DNA of 64,000 bases from Candidatus Mediterraneibacter guildfordensis. GTDB taxonomy: Bacteria > Bacillota > Clostridia > Lachnospirales > Lachnospiraceae. The notes beneath the pieces were generated by a model. That model was not told the origin of the DNA, ran no database searches, and was given only the letters and a program-made list of their open reading frames with translations. The stretch is taken from the NCBI GenBank assembly GCA_019112735.1, contig DXIS01000017.1:124001-188000 (forward strand). The letters run 5' to 3'. Both the position numbers and the translations under genes were made by a program. Of the stretch, positions 42,641 to 52,342 are shown piece by piece (within the stretch, counting starts at the first letter, position 1; each line of letters opens with the position of its first letter).

Positions 42641-44263
42641 ATGATTACGATTAGCGGTAAAAGTGTATTCGGCGGTGTATCGATCGGCAAGATCCTGTTC
42701 TATCAGAGAAATGACAAAGTGATCAAGAGAGAGCACGTCGATGATGTGGATGCAGAGTGGAAGCGATTCCAGGATGCAAAAGACCAGGCGGTGGAGCAGC
42801 TCAAAGGCCTTTATGAAAAAGCCCTGGAAGATGTGGGCGAGGCCAATGCCATGATCTTCGAGATCCATCAGATGATGCTGGAGGATCTTGATTATCTTGA
42901 GTCCATTGAAAATATCATCCGCACCCAGGAAGTCAATGCAGAGTATGCAGTCGCTACGACGGCGGACAACTTTGCGGCGATGTTCTCCGCGATGGATGAC
43001 GCATATATGCAGGGGCGTGCGGCCGATGTGAAAGATGTGTCCGAGCGTGTCCTTAATATCTTAAGCGGTGCGGACACCGGCCTTCAGGAAATGAATGAGC
43101 CCTGCATCATCGCGGCGGACGATCTGGCGCCCAGCGAGACGGTGCAGCTTGACAAGAGCAAGGTGCTCGGCTTCGCGACCATGTACGGGTCATCCAATTC
43201 CCACACGGCGATCCTGGCCCGCACCATGAATATCCCGGCCGTGATCGGCCTGGGAGAGGACCTGAAAGAAGAATACAATGGGAAAGACGCGATCATCGAC
43301 GGATTCACCGGAACCCTCTACATCGAGCCGGATGAAGAGACGATGAAGGCGATGCAGGAGAAACGGGCGAAGGATCTGGAACAGAGAGCCCTTCTGGAGC
43401 AGCTTAAAGGCAAGGAAAATGTCACGAAGAGCGGACAGAAGATCAATGTCTACGCCAATATCGGCAATGTGTCCGATCTTGGCGCCGTACTTAAAAACGA
43501 TGCCGGCGGCATCGGACTCTTCCGGAGCGAATTCCTCTATCTTGAGAATTCTGATTTCCCGGCGGAAGAGCAGCAGTTCGCCGTATATAAGAAAGTGGCG
43601 GAGAGCATGGCCGGCAAGAAGGTCATCATCCGTACCCTCGATATCGGAGCGGACAAGCAGGTGGATTATTTCGGGCTTGACAAAGAAGAGAACCCGGCGC
43701 TCGGTTACCGTGCGATCCGGATCTGCCTGACAAGGCCGGAGATCTTCAAGACACAGCTCCGCGCCCTCTACCGTGCGGCGGTATTCGGGAACATTTCCAT
43801 TATGTTCCCGATGATCATCTCTGTAAAAGAAGTGCAGAAGATCAAAGAGATCATTGGCGAGGTGAAAGAAGAGCTGAAGAGCGAAGGCATCCCGTATAAA
43901 GAGGATGTGGAACTGGGCATCATGATCGAGACCCCGGCGTCCGTTATGGTCAGCCGCGAACTGGCGAAGGAAGTTGATTTCTTCAGCGTCGGAACGAACG
44001 ATCTGACTCAGTATACACTGGCCATCGACCGCCAGAATTCCAAACTCGATGAGTTCTATGACCCGCATCATCCGGCGGTACTGCGGATGATCCAGATGGC
44101 GGCCGAGAGCGCGCACGCGGAAGGCGCCTGGATCGGCATCTGCGGCGAGCTCGGAGCAGATCTGGAGCTTACGGAAGAGTTCCTGAAGATGGGACTGGAT
44201 GAACTGTCCGTATCCCCGTCCATGGTGCTTCCGCTGAGGAACCGGATCAGACAGTGTGAGTAG
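42641..44263 (+). CDS. ptsI: Phosphoenolpyruvate--protein phosphotransferase (Enzyme I)
   Basis: 540 aa. It takes phosphate from phosphoenolpyruvate and passes it to HPr, encoded just upstream. The phosphorylated histidine lies in GSSNSHTAILARTMNIP (near residue 189). The C-terminal barrel has GIGLFRSEFLY near 289, MFPMIISVKEV near 388, and the signature DFFSVGTNDLTQYTLAIDR near 447. The length is slightly shorter than the roughly 570 aa of B. subtilis and E. coli Enzyme I but all domains are present. AAGGAG precedes the ATG. A terminator hairpin lies after it. Confidence 0.96.
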   Translation: MITISGKSVFGGVSIGKILFYQRNDKVIKREHVDDVDAEWKRFQDAKDQAVEQLKGLYEKALEDVGEANAMIFEIHQMMLEDLDYLESIENIIRTQEVNAEYAVATTADNFAAMFSAMDDAYMQGRAADVKDVSERVLNILSGADTGLQEMNEPCIIAADDLAPSETVQLDKSKVLGFATMYGSSNSHTAILARTMNIPAVIGLGEDLKEEYNGKDAIIDGFTGTLYIEPDEETMKAMQEKRAKDLEQRALLEQLKGKENVTKSGQKINVYANIGNVSDLGAVLKNDAGGIGLFRSEFLYLENSDFPAEEQQFAVYKKVAESMAGKKVIIRTLDIGADKQVDYFGLDKEENPALGYRAIRICLTRPEIFKTQLRALYRAAVFGNISIMFPMIISVKEVQKIKEIIGEVKEELKSEGIPYKEDVELGIMIETPASVMVSRELAKEVDFFSVGTNDLTQYTLAIDRQNSKLDEFYDPHHPAVLRMIQMAAESAHAEGAWIGICGELGADLELTEEFLKMGLDELSVSPSMVLPLRNRIRQCE

Positions 44264-44301
44264 GATTGAATTGGAAATCAGATCCAATATAGGTAATTTT
44301 C

Positions 44302-44341
44302 ATACAGCAGACAGAGGTTGAACCCCGGTCTGCTGTATTTT
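44302..44341 (+). terminator. Intrinsic terminator after ptsI
   Basis: ATACAGCAGAC (44302-44312) and GTCTGCTGTAT (44328-44338) form an 11-bp stem followed by TTT. It ends the ptsHI transcript just before the helicase gene. Confidence 0.8.
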
Positions 44342-44369
44342 ATGATTATATTCAGATGGTGAGCAGCAA

Positions 44370-46730
44370 GTGGGATCAGAAAATGAAAAGACGATCCGCA
44401 TCTCAGTCCGGAACCTTGTGGAATTCATTCTGAGAAGCGGGGATATTGACAATCGTACATCCGGCGGCATGGAGCGGGAAGCGATGCTCATGGGCGGCCG
44501 TCTCCACCGGAAGATCCAGCGCAGCATGGGGTCGGACTATCACGCGGAAGTCCCGATGAAGATACAGGTGCCCTGCGACGGATTCACGATCCAGGTGGAA
44601 GGCCGGGCGGACGGCGTCATTATCCATGAAAAAGAGAAAGAAAATGAAGTGCTGATCGATGAGATCAAAGGCGTGCTCCGGGACCTGGAGCGGATCGAAA
44701 AACCGGTTCCGGTGCATCTTGCACAGGCGAAATGTTATGCGTACATCTATGCAGTGCAGAACAGCCTGAAAAGGATCAAAGTGCAGATGACCTACTGTCA
44801 TCTTGACACAGAGGAGATCCGGAGATTTACAGAAGAATACACCCTGGAAGAACTGGAACAGTGGTTCGGGGATCTGACCGGACAGTATGAGAAATGGGCC
44901 CGGTTCCAGATCGAATGGGCGAAGAAGCGGGACGCCTCGATCCGGGCCTGTGAATTCCCTTTTTCCTACCGGACCGGGCAGAAGGATGTGGCGGCTGCCG
45001 TGTACCGCACGATCCTCCGGAAAAAGAAGCTTTTCATCCAGGCGCCCACCGGCGTCGGCAAGACCATCTCCACTGTGTTCCCTGTGGTGAAGGCTGTGGG
45101 CGAGGGGCTGGGCGACAAGATCTTTTACCTGACCGCCAAGACCATCGCAAGGACCGCGGCGGAGCAGGCCTTCCGGACGATGCAGGAGCAGGGACTCCAG
45201 ATGAAGGTGATCACCCTTACGGCGAAGGAGAAGATCTGTTTCTGCGATGATGCGGTATGCAATCCGGATGCCTGTCCCTACGCAAAAGGTCATTTTGACC
45301 GGGTGAACGACGCGGTCTATGACATGCTCATGAGCGGGGACGAGATCAGCCGGCCGGTCATTGAGGCGCAGGCGGAGAGATTCCGGGTCTGTCCCTTTGA
45401 ACTGTCGCTGGATATATCCACCTGGGTTGACGCCGTGATCTGTGATTACAATTATGTGTTTGATCCGAATGCCCATCTGAAACGGTTTTTCTCTGAGGGC
45501 GGCAGCGGAAATTATATATTCCTCATCGACGAGGCCCACAATCTGGTGGAACGCGGGCGGGAGATGTACAGCGCGGCGCTGTATAAGGAAGATTTCCTGG
45601 AACTGAGGAAAGAAGTCCGGATCCTGGACGGAAAGCTGGCGAGACGGCTTGGGGACATCAATAAGCTGTTCCTGGAACTGAAGCGGGAATGTGAAGACTA
45701 CCAGATCCTTGGCAGCGTGTCGCACATTGCGCTCAAATTGATGAATCTCCTGACGGAAATGGAACGGGTCATGGAAGAGTCGGTCGATGAAGAACTGAGG
45801 GAGAAGATCCTGAACCTGTATTTCCAGGTGCGGTCCTTTGTCAATATCCATGATGAGATGGATGAAAACTATGTGATCTATTCCGAACTGGAGGAGAACG
45901 GGCGCTTTAAGGTGAGGCTGTTCTGCGTCAATCCGGCGACGAATCTCCAGAATTATCTGGAATACGGTTCGGGTACGGTCTTCTTTTCAGCCACGCTGCT
46001 TCCGATCCATTATTATAAGAGTCTTCTGTCCGTTGAGAAAGATGACTATGCGATCTACGCCCAGTCCCCGTTCCCGCGGGAAAATATGCTCCTGATACAG
46101 GGGGCGGACGTGACGACCCGGTATACCATGCGTGATGAAGGGATGTTCCGGCGGATCGCAGGATATATCCGCACGGCGGTCAGCGGGAAGAAGGGAAATT
46201 ATATGATCTTTTTCCCGTCCTACCGGTTCCTTGAAAATGTATATGAGGCTTTTCTCGATATGGGGCCGGATGTGGATCTGATCGTACAGTCCCAGAATAT
46301 GCGGGAACATGAAAAGGAAGATTTCCTGGCGGAATTTGAGCAGGAGCGGGAGAGGCCGCTGGCCGCATTTTGCGTGATGGGCGGCGTGTTCTCCGAGGGG
46401 ATCGATCTCACGGATGATCGGCTCATCGGGGCGGTTGTGGTCGGGACCGGCCTGCCCCAGGTGTGTACGGACCGGGAGATCATAAAAGGATATTTTGAAG
46501 CCAGGGGAATGGACGGATTTTCGTATGCCTACCTCTATCCGGGTATGAACAAAGTGCTCCAGTCAGCGGGAAGAGTGATCCGGACAGAGACGGACCGGGG
46601 GATCGTCCTGCTCCTTGACTCCCGTTTCTCGGGCAGCCGGTACCGGGAGATCTTCCCGAGAGAATGGGCGGACTGCCGGATCTGTACCGCGTCCACCCTG
46701 AAAGATCAGATTGAATCGTTCTGGAAATAG
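44370..46730 (+). CDS. PD-(D/E)XK nuclease fused to XPD/DinG-type iron-sulfur DNA helicase
   Basis: 786 aa. The N-terminal 190 residues look like a Cas4/RecB-type nuclease domain: EGRADGVII (Asp81), LIDEIKG (Glu98, Lys100) and Gln119 in HLAQAKCYAYIY. The rest is a superfamily 2 helicase with Walker A APTGVGKT (225-232), DEAH (387-390), and a Cys cluster KICFCDDAVCNPDACPYAKG with a later RVCPFEL (Cys290-341), the likely [4Fe-4S] site of XPD/DinG helicases. The C-terminal motifs GGVFSEGIDL and QSAGRVIRTETDRG complete the motor. It probably acts in DNA repair. The GTG at 44370 is the only in-frame start before the upstream stop, with GGTGAG before it. Its 3' end overlaps the convergent lysR-type gene by 25 bases. 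Confidence 0.85.
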   Translation: MGSENEKTIRISVRNLVEFILRSGDIDNRTSGGMEREAMLMGGRLHRKIQRSMGSDYHAEVPMKIQVPCDGFTIQVEGRADGVIIHEKEKENEVLIDEIKGVLRDLERIEKPVPVHLAQAKCYAYIYAVQNSLKRIKVQMTYCHLDTEEIRRFTEEYTLEELEQWFGDLTGQYEKWARFQIEWAKKRDASIRACEFPFSYRTGQKDVAAAVYRTILRKKKLFIQAPTGVGKTISTVFPVVKAVGEGLGDKIFYLTAKTIARTAAEQAFRTMQEQGLQMKVITLTAKEKICFCDDAVCNPDACPYAKGHFDRVNDAVYDMLMSGDEISRPVIEAQAERFRVCPFELSLDISTWVDAVICDYNYVFDPNAHLKRFFSEGGSGNYIFLIDEAHNLVERGREMYSAALYKEDFLELRKEVRILDGKLARRLGDINKLFLELKRECEDYQILGSVSHIALKLMNLLTEMERVMEESVDEELREKILNLYFQVRSFVNIHDEMDENYVIYSELEENGRFKVRLFCVNPATNLQNYLEYGSGTVFFSATLLPIHYYKSLLSVEKDDYAIYAQSPFPRENMLLIQGADVTTRYTMRDEGMFRRIAGYIRTAVSGKKGNYMIFFPSYRFLENVYEAFLDMGPDVDLIVQSQNMREHEKEDFLAEFEQERERPLAAFCVMGGVFSEGIDLTDDRLIGAVVVGTGLPQVCTDREIIKGYFEARGMDGFSYAYLYPGMNKVLQSAGRVIRTETDRGIVLLLDSRFSGSRYREIFPREWADCRICTASTLKDQIESFWK

Positions 46731-47596
46731 CTGAGAAATTCTGCCGAAGCACGTGTGAGCGGAAGATGTTCATTGTAGGCCACGGCCAGTTCGCGGGCGG
46801 GAAGCTCTTCCTTTGTCTTCAGCACAAAGAGGTCTTCGCTGTTGTCACGGATGCAGTAATCCGGGACAAAGGCGATGCCCAGGCCGATCCGGGCCAGGTC
46901 AAGCAGCAGATCGTTGCTGGTCAGCTCAATCTCCGGGACAAGATCCAGCTGATGCTGCTGGAAAACCTGGTGCAGGAATTCGTTCGTCGTGCTGTTTTTG
47001 TCCAGCATAAGGATCGGGTAGTGGAGCAGCTCCGAAAATGTAACCGTCCGGTCCTTCAGTTCCGTAAACGGACTCCCGGCCACAAATGCATCGTGGAACT
47101 TCCGGATCCTTAAGACAGAGGCGGCGGAATCAAGATAGCTGTTCGGATAGTTCACGACGATCAGGTCGACAAGGCCGTTCCGCAGCAGCTCCGCGCATTT
47201 CATGGAAGTCTGGTTGACGACTTTAATGTGGGCGCCGGGGAATGCTTTGTGGAAGCGCTCCAGATAAGGAATCAGGAAATAGCGGCAGATGGTGTCGCTG
47301 GCGCCGATCCGGATCTGGCCCCCGGTGGAGGAGGCGTCGAGGAGCTGGGCCTCGCCCTTCTGGATCAGGTTCATGGCCGGCTCGATATGGCGCATGAGGA
47401 TCTCACCCTCCGGTGTGAGCTGGACTTTCTTCGTGCTGCGGATAAAGAGGGTCTGGTCCAGTTTTCGCTCCAGAGTCTTGATGGACTGGCTTACGGCGGA
47501 CTGGGATATGAAAAGCTGTTTTGAAGCCTCGGAAAAGTTCAGGGTGGAAGCTACGTGGTAAAACACCTTGTAAAGCTCGTAGTTTATATCAATCAC
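46706..47596 (-). CDS. LysR-family transcriptional regulator
   Basis: 296 aa, normal for LysR-type regulators. The N-terminal helix-turn-helix reads STLNFSEASKQLFISQSAVS (about residues 16-35), followed by the linker helix and an effector domain starting IRIGASDTICRYFLIPYLE near 95. The regulated gene is probably its divergent neighbour at 47683 and itself. A TATTAG-N5-CTAATA palindrome at 47597-47613 contains the ribosome binding site of this gene on the minus strand. No effector can be inferred. Confidence 0.93.
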   Translation of the reverse strand: MIDINYELYKVFYHVASTLNFSEASKQLFISQSAVSQSIKTLERKLDQTLFIRSTKKVQLTPEGEILMRHIEPAMNLIQKGEAQLLDASSTGGQIRIGASDTICRYFLIPYLERFHKAFPGAHIKVVNQTSMKCAELLRNGLVDLIVVNYPNSYLDSAASVLRIRKFHDAFVAGSPFTELKDRTVTFSELLHYPILMLDKNSTTNEFLHQVFQQHQLDLVPEIELTSNDLLLDLARIGLGIAFVPDYCIRDNSEDLFVLKTKEELPARELAVAYNEHLPLTRASAEFLSYFQNDSI

Positions 47597-47613
47597 TATT
47601 AGACCTCCTAATA
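47597..47613. promoter_or_regulatory. Palindrome covering the lysR-type gene's ribosome binding site
   Basis: TATTAG (47597-47602), five bases, CTAATA (47608-47613). The GGAGG of the minus-strand gene is inside it. It may be an operator for autoregulation or a small translational hairpin. Confidence 0.45.
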
Positions 47614-47682
47614 AATACTGGGTCTATTATAAGCTATACAGAAGATAATTACAATACTATTAAGAAAGGACCGGAAGATCCT

Positions 47683-48381
47683 ATGAAAAGCAGGAAAATC
47701 ATACATTACGGAGCCGGACTGATCCTCGGGTTTGCCCTGATCGCCGCGCTTCTGATCACAAGTTTTGAAATCGCGATGTACGCGGACTTTGATGTTTACA
47801 GACAGGAATATGAAAAATACGACGTGCTCTCAGACCTTGATATGTCCATGGATGACGTCATGGATGTGACCCGGCAGATGATGGCCTATCTACGGGGAGA
47901 AGGGGACACCCTATCCGTCATCACCACAGTGGACGGCCAGGAGCAGGATTTCTTCAATGAGCAGGACCGGTTCCATATGGGAGAAGTCCGGGACCTGTTT
48001 ATCGGCGGACTGAATATCCGGACCGGGGCGCTGGTGATCGCAGTCCTGTGCATCCTGCTTCTCATTCTGACCAAGGCGGATCTTAAGAAAACGGTGCCGG
48101 CCGGCTATCAGGCAGCGCTTGCCGTTACGGCGGCCGCGCTTCTGTTCCTGGGGATCGCCTGTGCGGTTGATTTTAATACCGTGTTTGTTAAATTCCACCA
48201 CATCTTTTTTGACAATGACCTGTGGATCTTTGACCCGGCGGAAGATTATATGATCCGGATGCTGCCGGAAGGATTGTTTTTTGATATGGTCGCGCGGATC
48301 GGATGCATATTTGCCGGGCTTCTCGCAGTGTTCCTGATCCTCAGTTTCATCCCCCGGATCATGAAAGTGAAAAGAAATTAG
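47683..48381 (+). CDS. TIGR01906/DUF1461 family integral membrane protein
   Basis: 232 aa with about four membrane segments (residues 10-30, 105-125, 132-155 and 200-222). The family features are an extracytoplasmic loop after the first segment (YEKYDVLSDLDMSMDDVMDVT, MMAYLRGEGD, NEQDRFHMGEVRDLF) and the loop FVKFHHIFFDNDLWIFDP. The function is unknown; a cell-envelope role is often assumed. The ATG at 47683 follows AAAGGACCGG; the longer frame reads back into the divergent regulator and is not credible. The divergent LysR-type regulator is the obvious candidate for its control. Confidence 0.85.
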   Translation: MKSRKIIHYGAGLILGFALIAALLITSFEIAMYADFDVYRQEYEKYDVLSDLDMSMDDVMDVTRQMMAYLRGEGDTLSVITTVDGQEQDFFNEQDRFHMGEVRDLFIGGLNIRTGALVIAVLCILLLILTKADLKKTVPAGYQAALAVTAAALLFLGIACAVDFNTVFVKFHHIFFDNDLWIFDPAEDYMIRMLPEGLFFDMVARIGCIFAGLLAVFLILSFIPRIMKVKRN

Positions 48382-48412
48382 TATGACTTATAACTAACTT
48401 TAATTATATTAA

Positions 48413-48442
48413 TTGTACTAATGATGTGAATTATGGTACGAT
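48413..48442 (+). promoter_or_regulatory. Possible promoter of purL
   Basis: TTGTAC (48413-48418), an 18-base spacer and TACGAT (48437-48442), 57 bases before the purL ATG. No purine riboswitch or PurR-like repeat is recognised. Confidence 0.4.
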
Positions 48443-48498
48443 ACAGACAGATGCTTAATGATACACACTTATGACTATGAATGAAAAGGAGAACAAAT

Positions 48499-51400
48499 AT
48501 GAGCGGTGTAAAACGAGTATACGTTGAAAAGAAACCGGATTATGCTGTTGCGGCCAAAGCGCTCCGCCATGAGATCAGACGGTATCTCGGGATCATGGAC
48601 GTCACAGGCGTCCGCGTGCTGATCCGTTATGATGTGGAGAATATTTCCGATGAGACATTTGAGAAGGCATGCAGCGGTGTGTTTGCAGAGCCGCCGGTTG
48701 ATATCCTTTATAAGGAAAGTTTCTCTGCGGATGAGGGAAGCCGCAGCTTTTCCGTGGAATATCTTCCCGGACAGTTCGACCAGAGAGCGGATTCTGCGGA
48801 GCAGTGCATCCGTTTCATCAATGAGGATGAGGCTCCGGTCGTCCGGATGGCGACCACCTATGTGATCGAGGGAAATATTTCAGATGAGGAATTTGAAGCC
48901 ATCAAGGAGCACTGCATCAACCCGGTTGATTCCAGAGAAGCAGCGGAAGAGAAACCGGACACCCTGGTCACGGTATTTGATGACCCGGCCGATATCACCG
49001 TGTTTGACGGATTCAAGGACATGGCGGAGGATGAACTGAAGAAGCTGTATGATTCTCTCGGCCTTGCCATGACATTCAAAGATTTCCTTCACATCCAGAA
49101 TTATTATAAAGGCGAGGAGGACCGTGACCCGACGATGACAGAGATCCGCGTGCTTGATACGTACTGGTCGGATCACTGCCGCCATACAACATTCTCTACA
49201 GAGCTTAAAAATATTAAATTCGATGACGGCGATTACCGCCAGCCCATCGAGGACACCTACCGTGAATATCTGAAAGACCACAGCGAGATCTTCGCGGGCA
49301 GAGAGGACAAGTTCGTCTGCCTGATGGATCTGGCGCTCATGGCGATGCGCCGGCTGAAAAGAGAGGGCAAACTTCAGGATCAGGAAGAGTCCGATGAGAT
49401 CAACGCCTGCAGCATCGTCGTGCCGATCAAAGTGGACGGCGTGGAAGAGGAGTGGCTTATCAATTTTAAGAACGAGACCCACAACCATCCTACAGAGATC
49501 GAGCCTTTCGGCGGCGCGGCCACCTGTCTGGGCGGTGCGATCCGCGATCCCCTTTCCGGACGGACCTATGTATATCAGGCCATGCGTGTGACCGGCGCTG
49601 CAGATCCCACCGTGTCTGTGAAAGATACATTAAAGGGCAAGCTGCCCCAGAAGAAGCTGGTGCGCGAGGCGGCTCACGGATACAGTTCCTACGGCAACCA
49701 GATCGGTCTTGCAACAGGCCTTGTAAAAGAGATCTATCATCCCGACTATGTGGCGAAACGTATGGAGATCGGCGCTGTGCTGGGCGCGGCTCCGAGACGC
49801 GCCGTGATCCGTGAGAATTCGGATCCGGGCGATATCATCATCCTGCTCGGCGGCCGCACGGGACGCGACGGCTGCGGCGGCGCAACCGGTTCTTCCAAAG
49901 TCCATACGGTTGAATCGATCGAGACATGCGGCGCGGAAGTACAGAAGGGAAATCCGCCGACAGAGCGTAAGATCCAGCGTCTGTTCCGCCGCGAGGAAGT
50001 AAGCTGCCTCATCAAGAAGTGTAACGACTTCGGCGCGGGCGGCGTGTCTGTGGCCATCGGCGAGCTTGCGGACGGACTCCGCATTGAACTGGATAAAGTC
50101 CCGAAAAAATATGCCGGCCTTGACGGAACAGAGATCGCCATCTCTGAATCCCAGGAGCGTATGGCGGTTGTTGTAGATCCGAAAGATGTGGATCAGTTCA
50201 TGTCTTACGCCGCAGAGGAAAACCTGGAGGCGACAAAAGTTGCCGTTGTCACGGAAGAGCCGAGGCTTGTCCTCATCTGGAGAGGAAAAGAGATCGTAAA
50301 TCTCTCCAGAGCGTTCCTCAATACAAACGGCGCGCACCAGGAGACAGATGTGGAAGTAGAGATCCCGTCCCATGCAGATACTCTGTTCCGCAGAGCTGAG
50401 ATCAACAATGTAAAAGATGCATGGCTGAATACCCTGAGCGACCTGAATGTGTGCTCACAGAAAGGGCTTGTGGAGATGTTCGACGGATCCATCGGCGCCG
50501 GTTCCGTATTCATGCCCCACGGCGGAAAATACCAGCTCACAGAGACCCAGGCCATGGTTGCAAAAGTCCCGGTCCTTAACGGAAAGACCGACAGCGTCTC
50601 CATGATGAGCTACGGCTTTGATCCCTATCTGTCAAGCTGGAGCCCGTATCACGGCGCGGTGTATGCCGTAACGGAATCCATTGCCAAGATTGTGGCTGCA
50701 GGCGGAGACTTCCACGGCATCCGGTTCACATTCCAGGAATATTTCCGCAGAATGACCGAAGATCCGAAGCGCTGGAGCCAGCCTTTCGCGGCCCTGCTCG
50801 GCGCCTACGCCGCACAGATCGGCTACGGCCTGCCGTCCATCGGCGGAAAGGACAGTATGTCCGGAACATTCCAGGATATCGACGTGCCGCCGACCCTGGT
50901 ATCCTTTGCCGTGGATATGGCCCATGACAATGAGATCATTACACCGGAACTGAAAAAAGCCGGCAATAAGCTTGTATGGCTCCGTATCGAAAGAGATGAG
51001 TATGACCTTCCGAAGTACGATAAGGTCATGGAACAGTATGCAAAATTCACGGAAGACATCCGTGCCGGACGCATCGTGTCCGCTTACGTACCGGACCGCC
51101 ATGGCGTGATCGCTGCGGTCAGCCGCATGGCATTCGGCAATAAGATGGGCGTGAAGCTGGAGCACAACATGGATCCGAGAGATCTCTTCGCACCGGCATT
51201 CGGTGATATCATCGCAGAAGTAGCAGACGGACAGGTGGGCAGCCTGCAGATCACCTACACTGTGATCGGCGAGGTGACAGACCGTGACGGCTTCGAATAT
51301 GCAGATACGCAGATCAGCATGGATGAGGCCCTTCAGGCATGGACCGGCACACTGGAGAAAGTATTTGCGACCAAATCCGAAGAGAGCAGGGCGCAGACGG

Positions 51401-52254
51401 TGGACAATGAACCGTATAAAGCGTCTGACATCCATATCTGCAGCCATAAGATCGGACAGCCGACTGTATTTATCCCGGTATTCCCGGGAACCAACTGTGA
51501 GTATGACAGCAGAAAGGCATTCGAGCGCGCTGGCGCACGGGTCATTACAAAAGTGTTCCGCAACCTGGATGCAGAGGATATCCGTTCATCCGTGGAAGAA
51601 TTCGAGAAGGCCATCGGCCAGGCCCAGATGATCATGTTCCCGGGCGGTTTCAGCGCCGGAGACGAGCCGGACGGCTCAGCCAAGTTCTTCGCGACCGCAT
51701 TCCAGAACGCGAAGATCAAAGAAGCGGTAGAGAAGCTTCTTAATGAGCGGGACGGCCTTGCACTCGGCATCTGCAACGGATTCCAGGCTCTGATCAAGCT
51801 GGGACTGGTTCCGTACGGCGAGATCACCGGACAGACTGCAGACTCACCGACACTGACGTACAACACCATCGGACGCCATATCTCCAAGATGGTCTACACG
51901 AAAGTTGTATCCAACAAGTCCCCGTGGCTTCAGGAAGCGAAGCTGGGCGGCGTATATACCAACCCGGCATCACACGGTGAAGGACGGTTCGTGGCAAATG
52001 AGGAGTGGATCAGACGACTCTTTGAAAACGGACAGGTGGCAACCCAGTACTGTGATCCGGAAGGCGTAAGCTCCATGGATGAAGAGTGGAACATCAACGG
52101 ATCCTACAGTGCGATCGAGGGCATCACCAGCCCGGACGGAAGGATCCTGGGCAAGATGGCGCACTCTGAACGCCGCGATACTTCAGTGGCTGTGAACATC
52201 TATGGAGAGCAGGATCTGAAGATCTTCGAGTCGGGTGTGAAATATTTTAAATAA
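48499..52254 (+). CDS. purL: Phosphoribosylformylglycinamidine synthase, single-chain PurL
   Basis: 1251 aa, fourth step of purine synthesis, converting FGAR to FGAM with glutamine and ATP. It is the large single-chain form: an N-terminal PurS-like region, two PurM-like synthetase halves (VRVLDTYWSDHCRHTTFSTE near 217, NFKNETHNHPTEIEPFGGAA near 328, GIGGKDSMSGTF-type region near 785), and a C-terminal class I glutaminase with VFPGTNCEYDS, MFPGGFSAGDEPDG and the nucleophile in LGICNGFQAL near 1092. Firmicutes such as Bacillus use split PurS/Q/L, while clostridia often have this fused form. AAAAGGAG precedes the ATG. No other pur genes are in the window. Confidence 0.96.
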   Translation: MSGVKRVYVEKKPDYAVAAKALRHEIRRYLGIMDVTGVRVLIRYDVENISDETFEKACSGVFAEPPVDILYKESFSADEGSRSFSVEYLPGQFDQRADSAEQCIRFINEDEAPVVRMATTYVIEGNISDEEFEAIKEHCINPVDSREAAEEKPDTLVTVFDDPADITVFDGFKDMAEDELKKLYDSLGLAMTFKDFLHIQNYYKGEEDRDPTMTEIRVLDTYWSDHCRHTTFSTELKNIKFDDGDYRQPIEDTYREYLKDHSEIFAGREDKFVCLMDLALMAMRRLKREGKLQDQEESDEINACSIVVPIKVDGVEEEWLINFKNETHNHPTEIEPFGGAATCLGGAIRDPLSGRTYVYQAMRVTGAADPTVSVKDTLKGKLPQKKLVREAAHGYSSYGNQIGLATGLVKEIYHPDYVAKRMEIGAVLGAAPRRAVIRENSDPGDIIILLGGRTGRDGCGGATGSSKVHTVESIETCGAEVQKGNPPTERKIQRLFRREEVSCLIKKCNDFGAGGVSVAIGELADGLRIELDKVPKKYAGLDGTEIAISESQERMAVVVDPKDVDQFMSYAAEENLEATKVAVVTEEPRLVLIWRGKEIVNLSRAFLNTNGAHQETDVEVEIPSHADTLFRRAEINNVKDAWLNTLSDLNVCSQKGLVEMFDGSIGAGSVFMPHGGKYQLTETQAMVAKVPVLNGKTDSVSMMSYGFDPYLSSWSPYHGAVYAVTESIAKIVAAGGDFHGIRFTFQEYFRRMTEDPKRWSQPFAALLGAYAAQIGYGLPSIGGKDSMSGTFQDIDVPPTLVSFAVDMAHDNEIITPELKKAGNKLVWLRIERDEYDLPKYDKVMEQYAKFTEDIRAGRIVSAYVPDRHGVIAAVSRMAFGNKMGVKLEHNMDPRDLFAPAFGDIIAEVADGQVGSLQITYTVIGEVTDRDGFEYADTQISMDEALQAWTGTLEKVFATKSEESRAQTVDNEPYKASDIHICSHKIGQPTVFIPVFPGTNCEYDSRKAFERAGARVITKVFRNLDAEDIRSSVEEFEKAIGQAQMIMFPGGFSAGDEPDGSAKFFATAFQNAKIKEAVEKLLNERDGLALGICNGFQALIKLGLVPYGEITGQTADSPTLTYNTIGRHISKMVYTKVVSNKSPWLQEAKLGGVYTNPASHGEGRFVANEEWIRRLFENGQVATQYCDPEGVSSMDEEWNINGSYSAIEGITSPDGRILGKMAHSERRDTSVAVNIYGEQDLKIFESGVKYFK

Positions 52255-52269
52255 AATGTAAAAAAACAG

Positions 52270-52299
52270 TTGACATCTGTCGGAAGTTAATAGTATAAT
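52270..52299 (+). promoter_or_regulatory. Consensus promoter of the tRNA-Val/tRNA-Met operon
   Basis: TTGACA (52270-52275), an 18-base spacer and TATAAT (52294-52299). Both boxes are perfect, as expected for stable RNA genes. Confidence 0.85.
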
Positions 52300-52305
52300 A
52301 GCAAA

Positions 52306-52335
52306 GCGGGTTGCGGGAAAGAAACCGGAACCCGC
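52306..52335 (+). other. Leader hairpin upstream of tRNA-Val
   Basis: GCGGGTTGCGG pairs with CCGGAACCCGC with one mismatch and an A-rich loop, ending 7 bases before the tRNA. It may assist 5' processing or protect the precursor. Confidence 0.55.
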
Positions 52336-52342
52336 ATAATAT

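Noticed and set aside
44403-45851. 482-codon open frame antisense to the helicase
   Set aside because: Mirror frame of a well-supported helicase gene; composition is His/Leu/Arg-rich with no motif.
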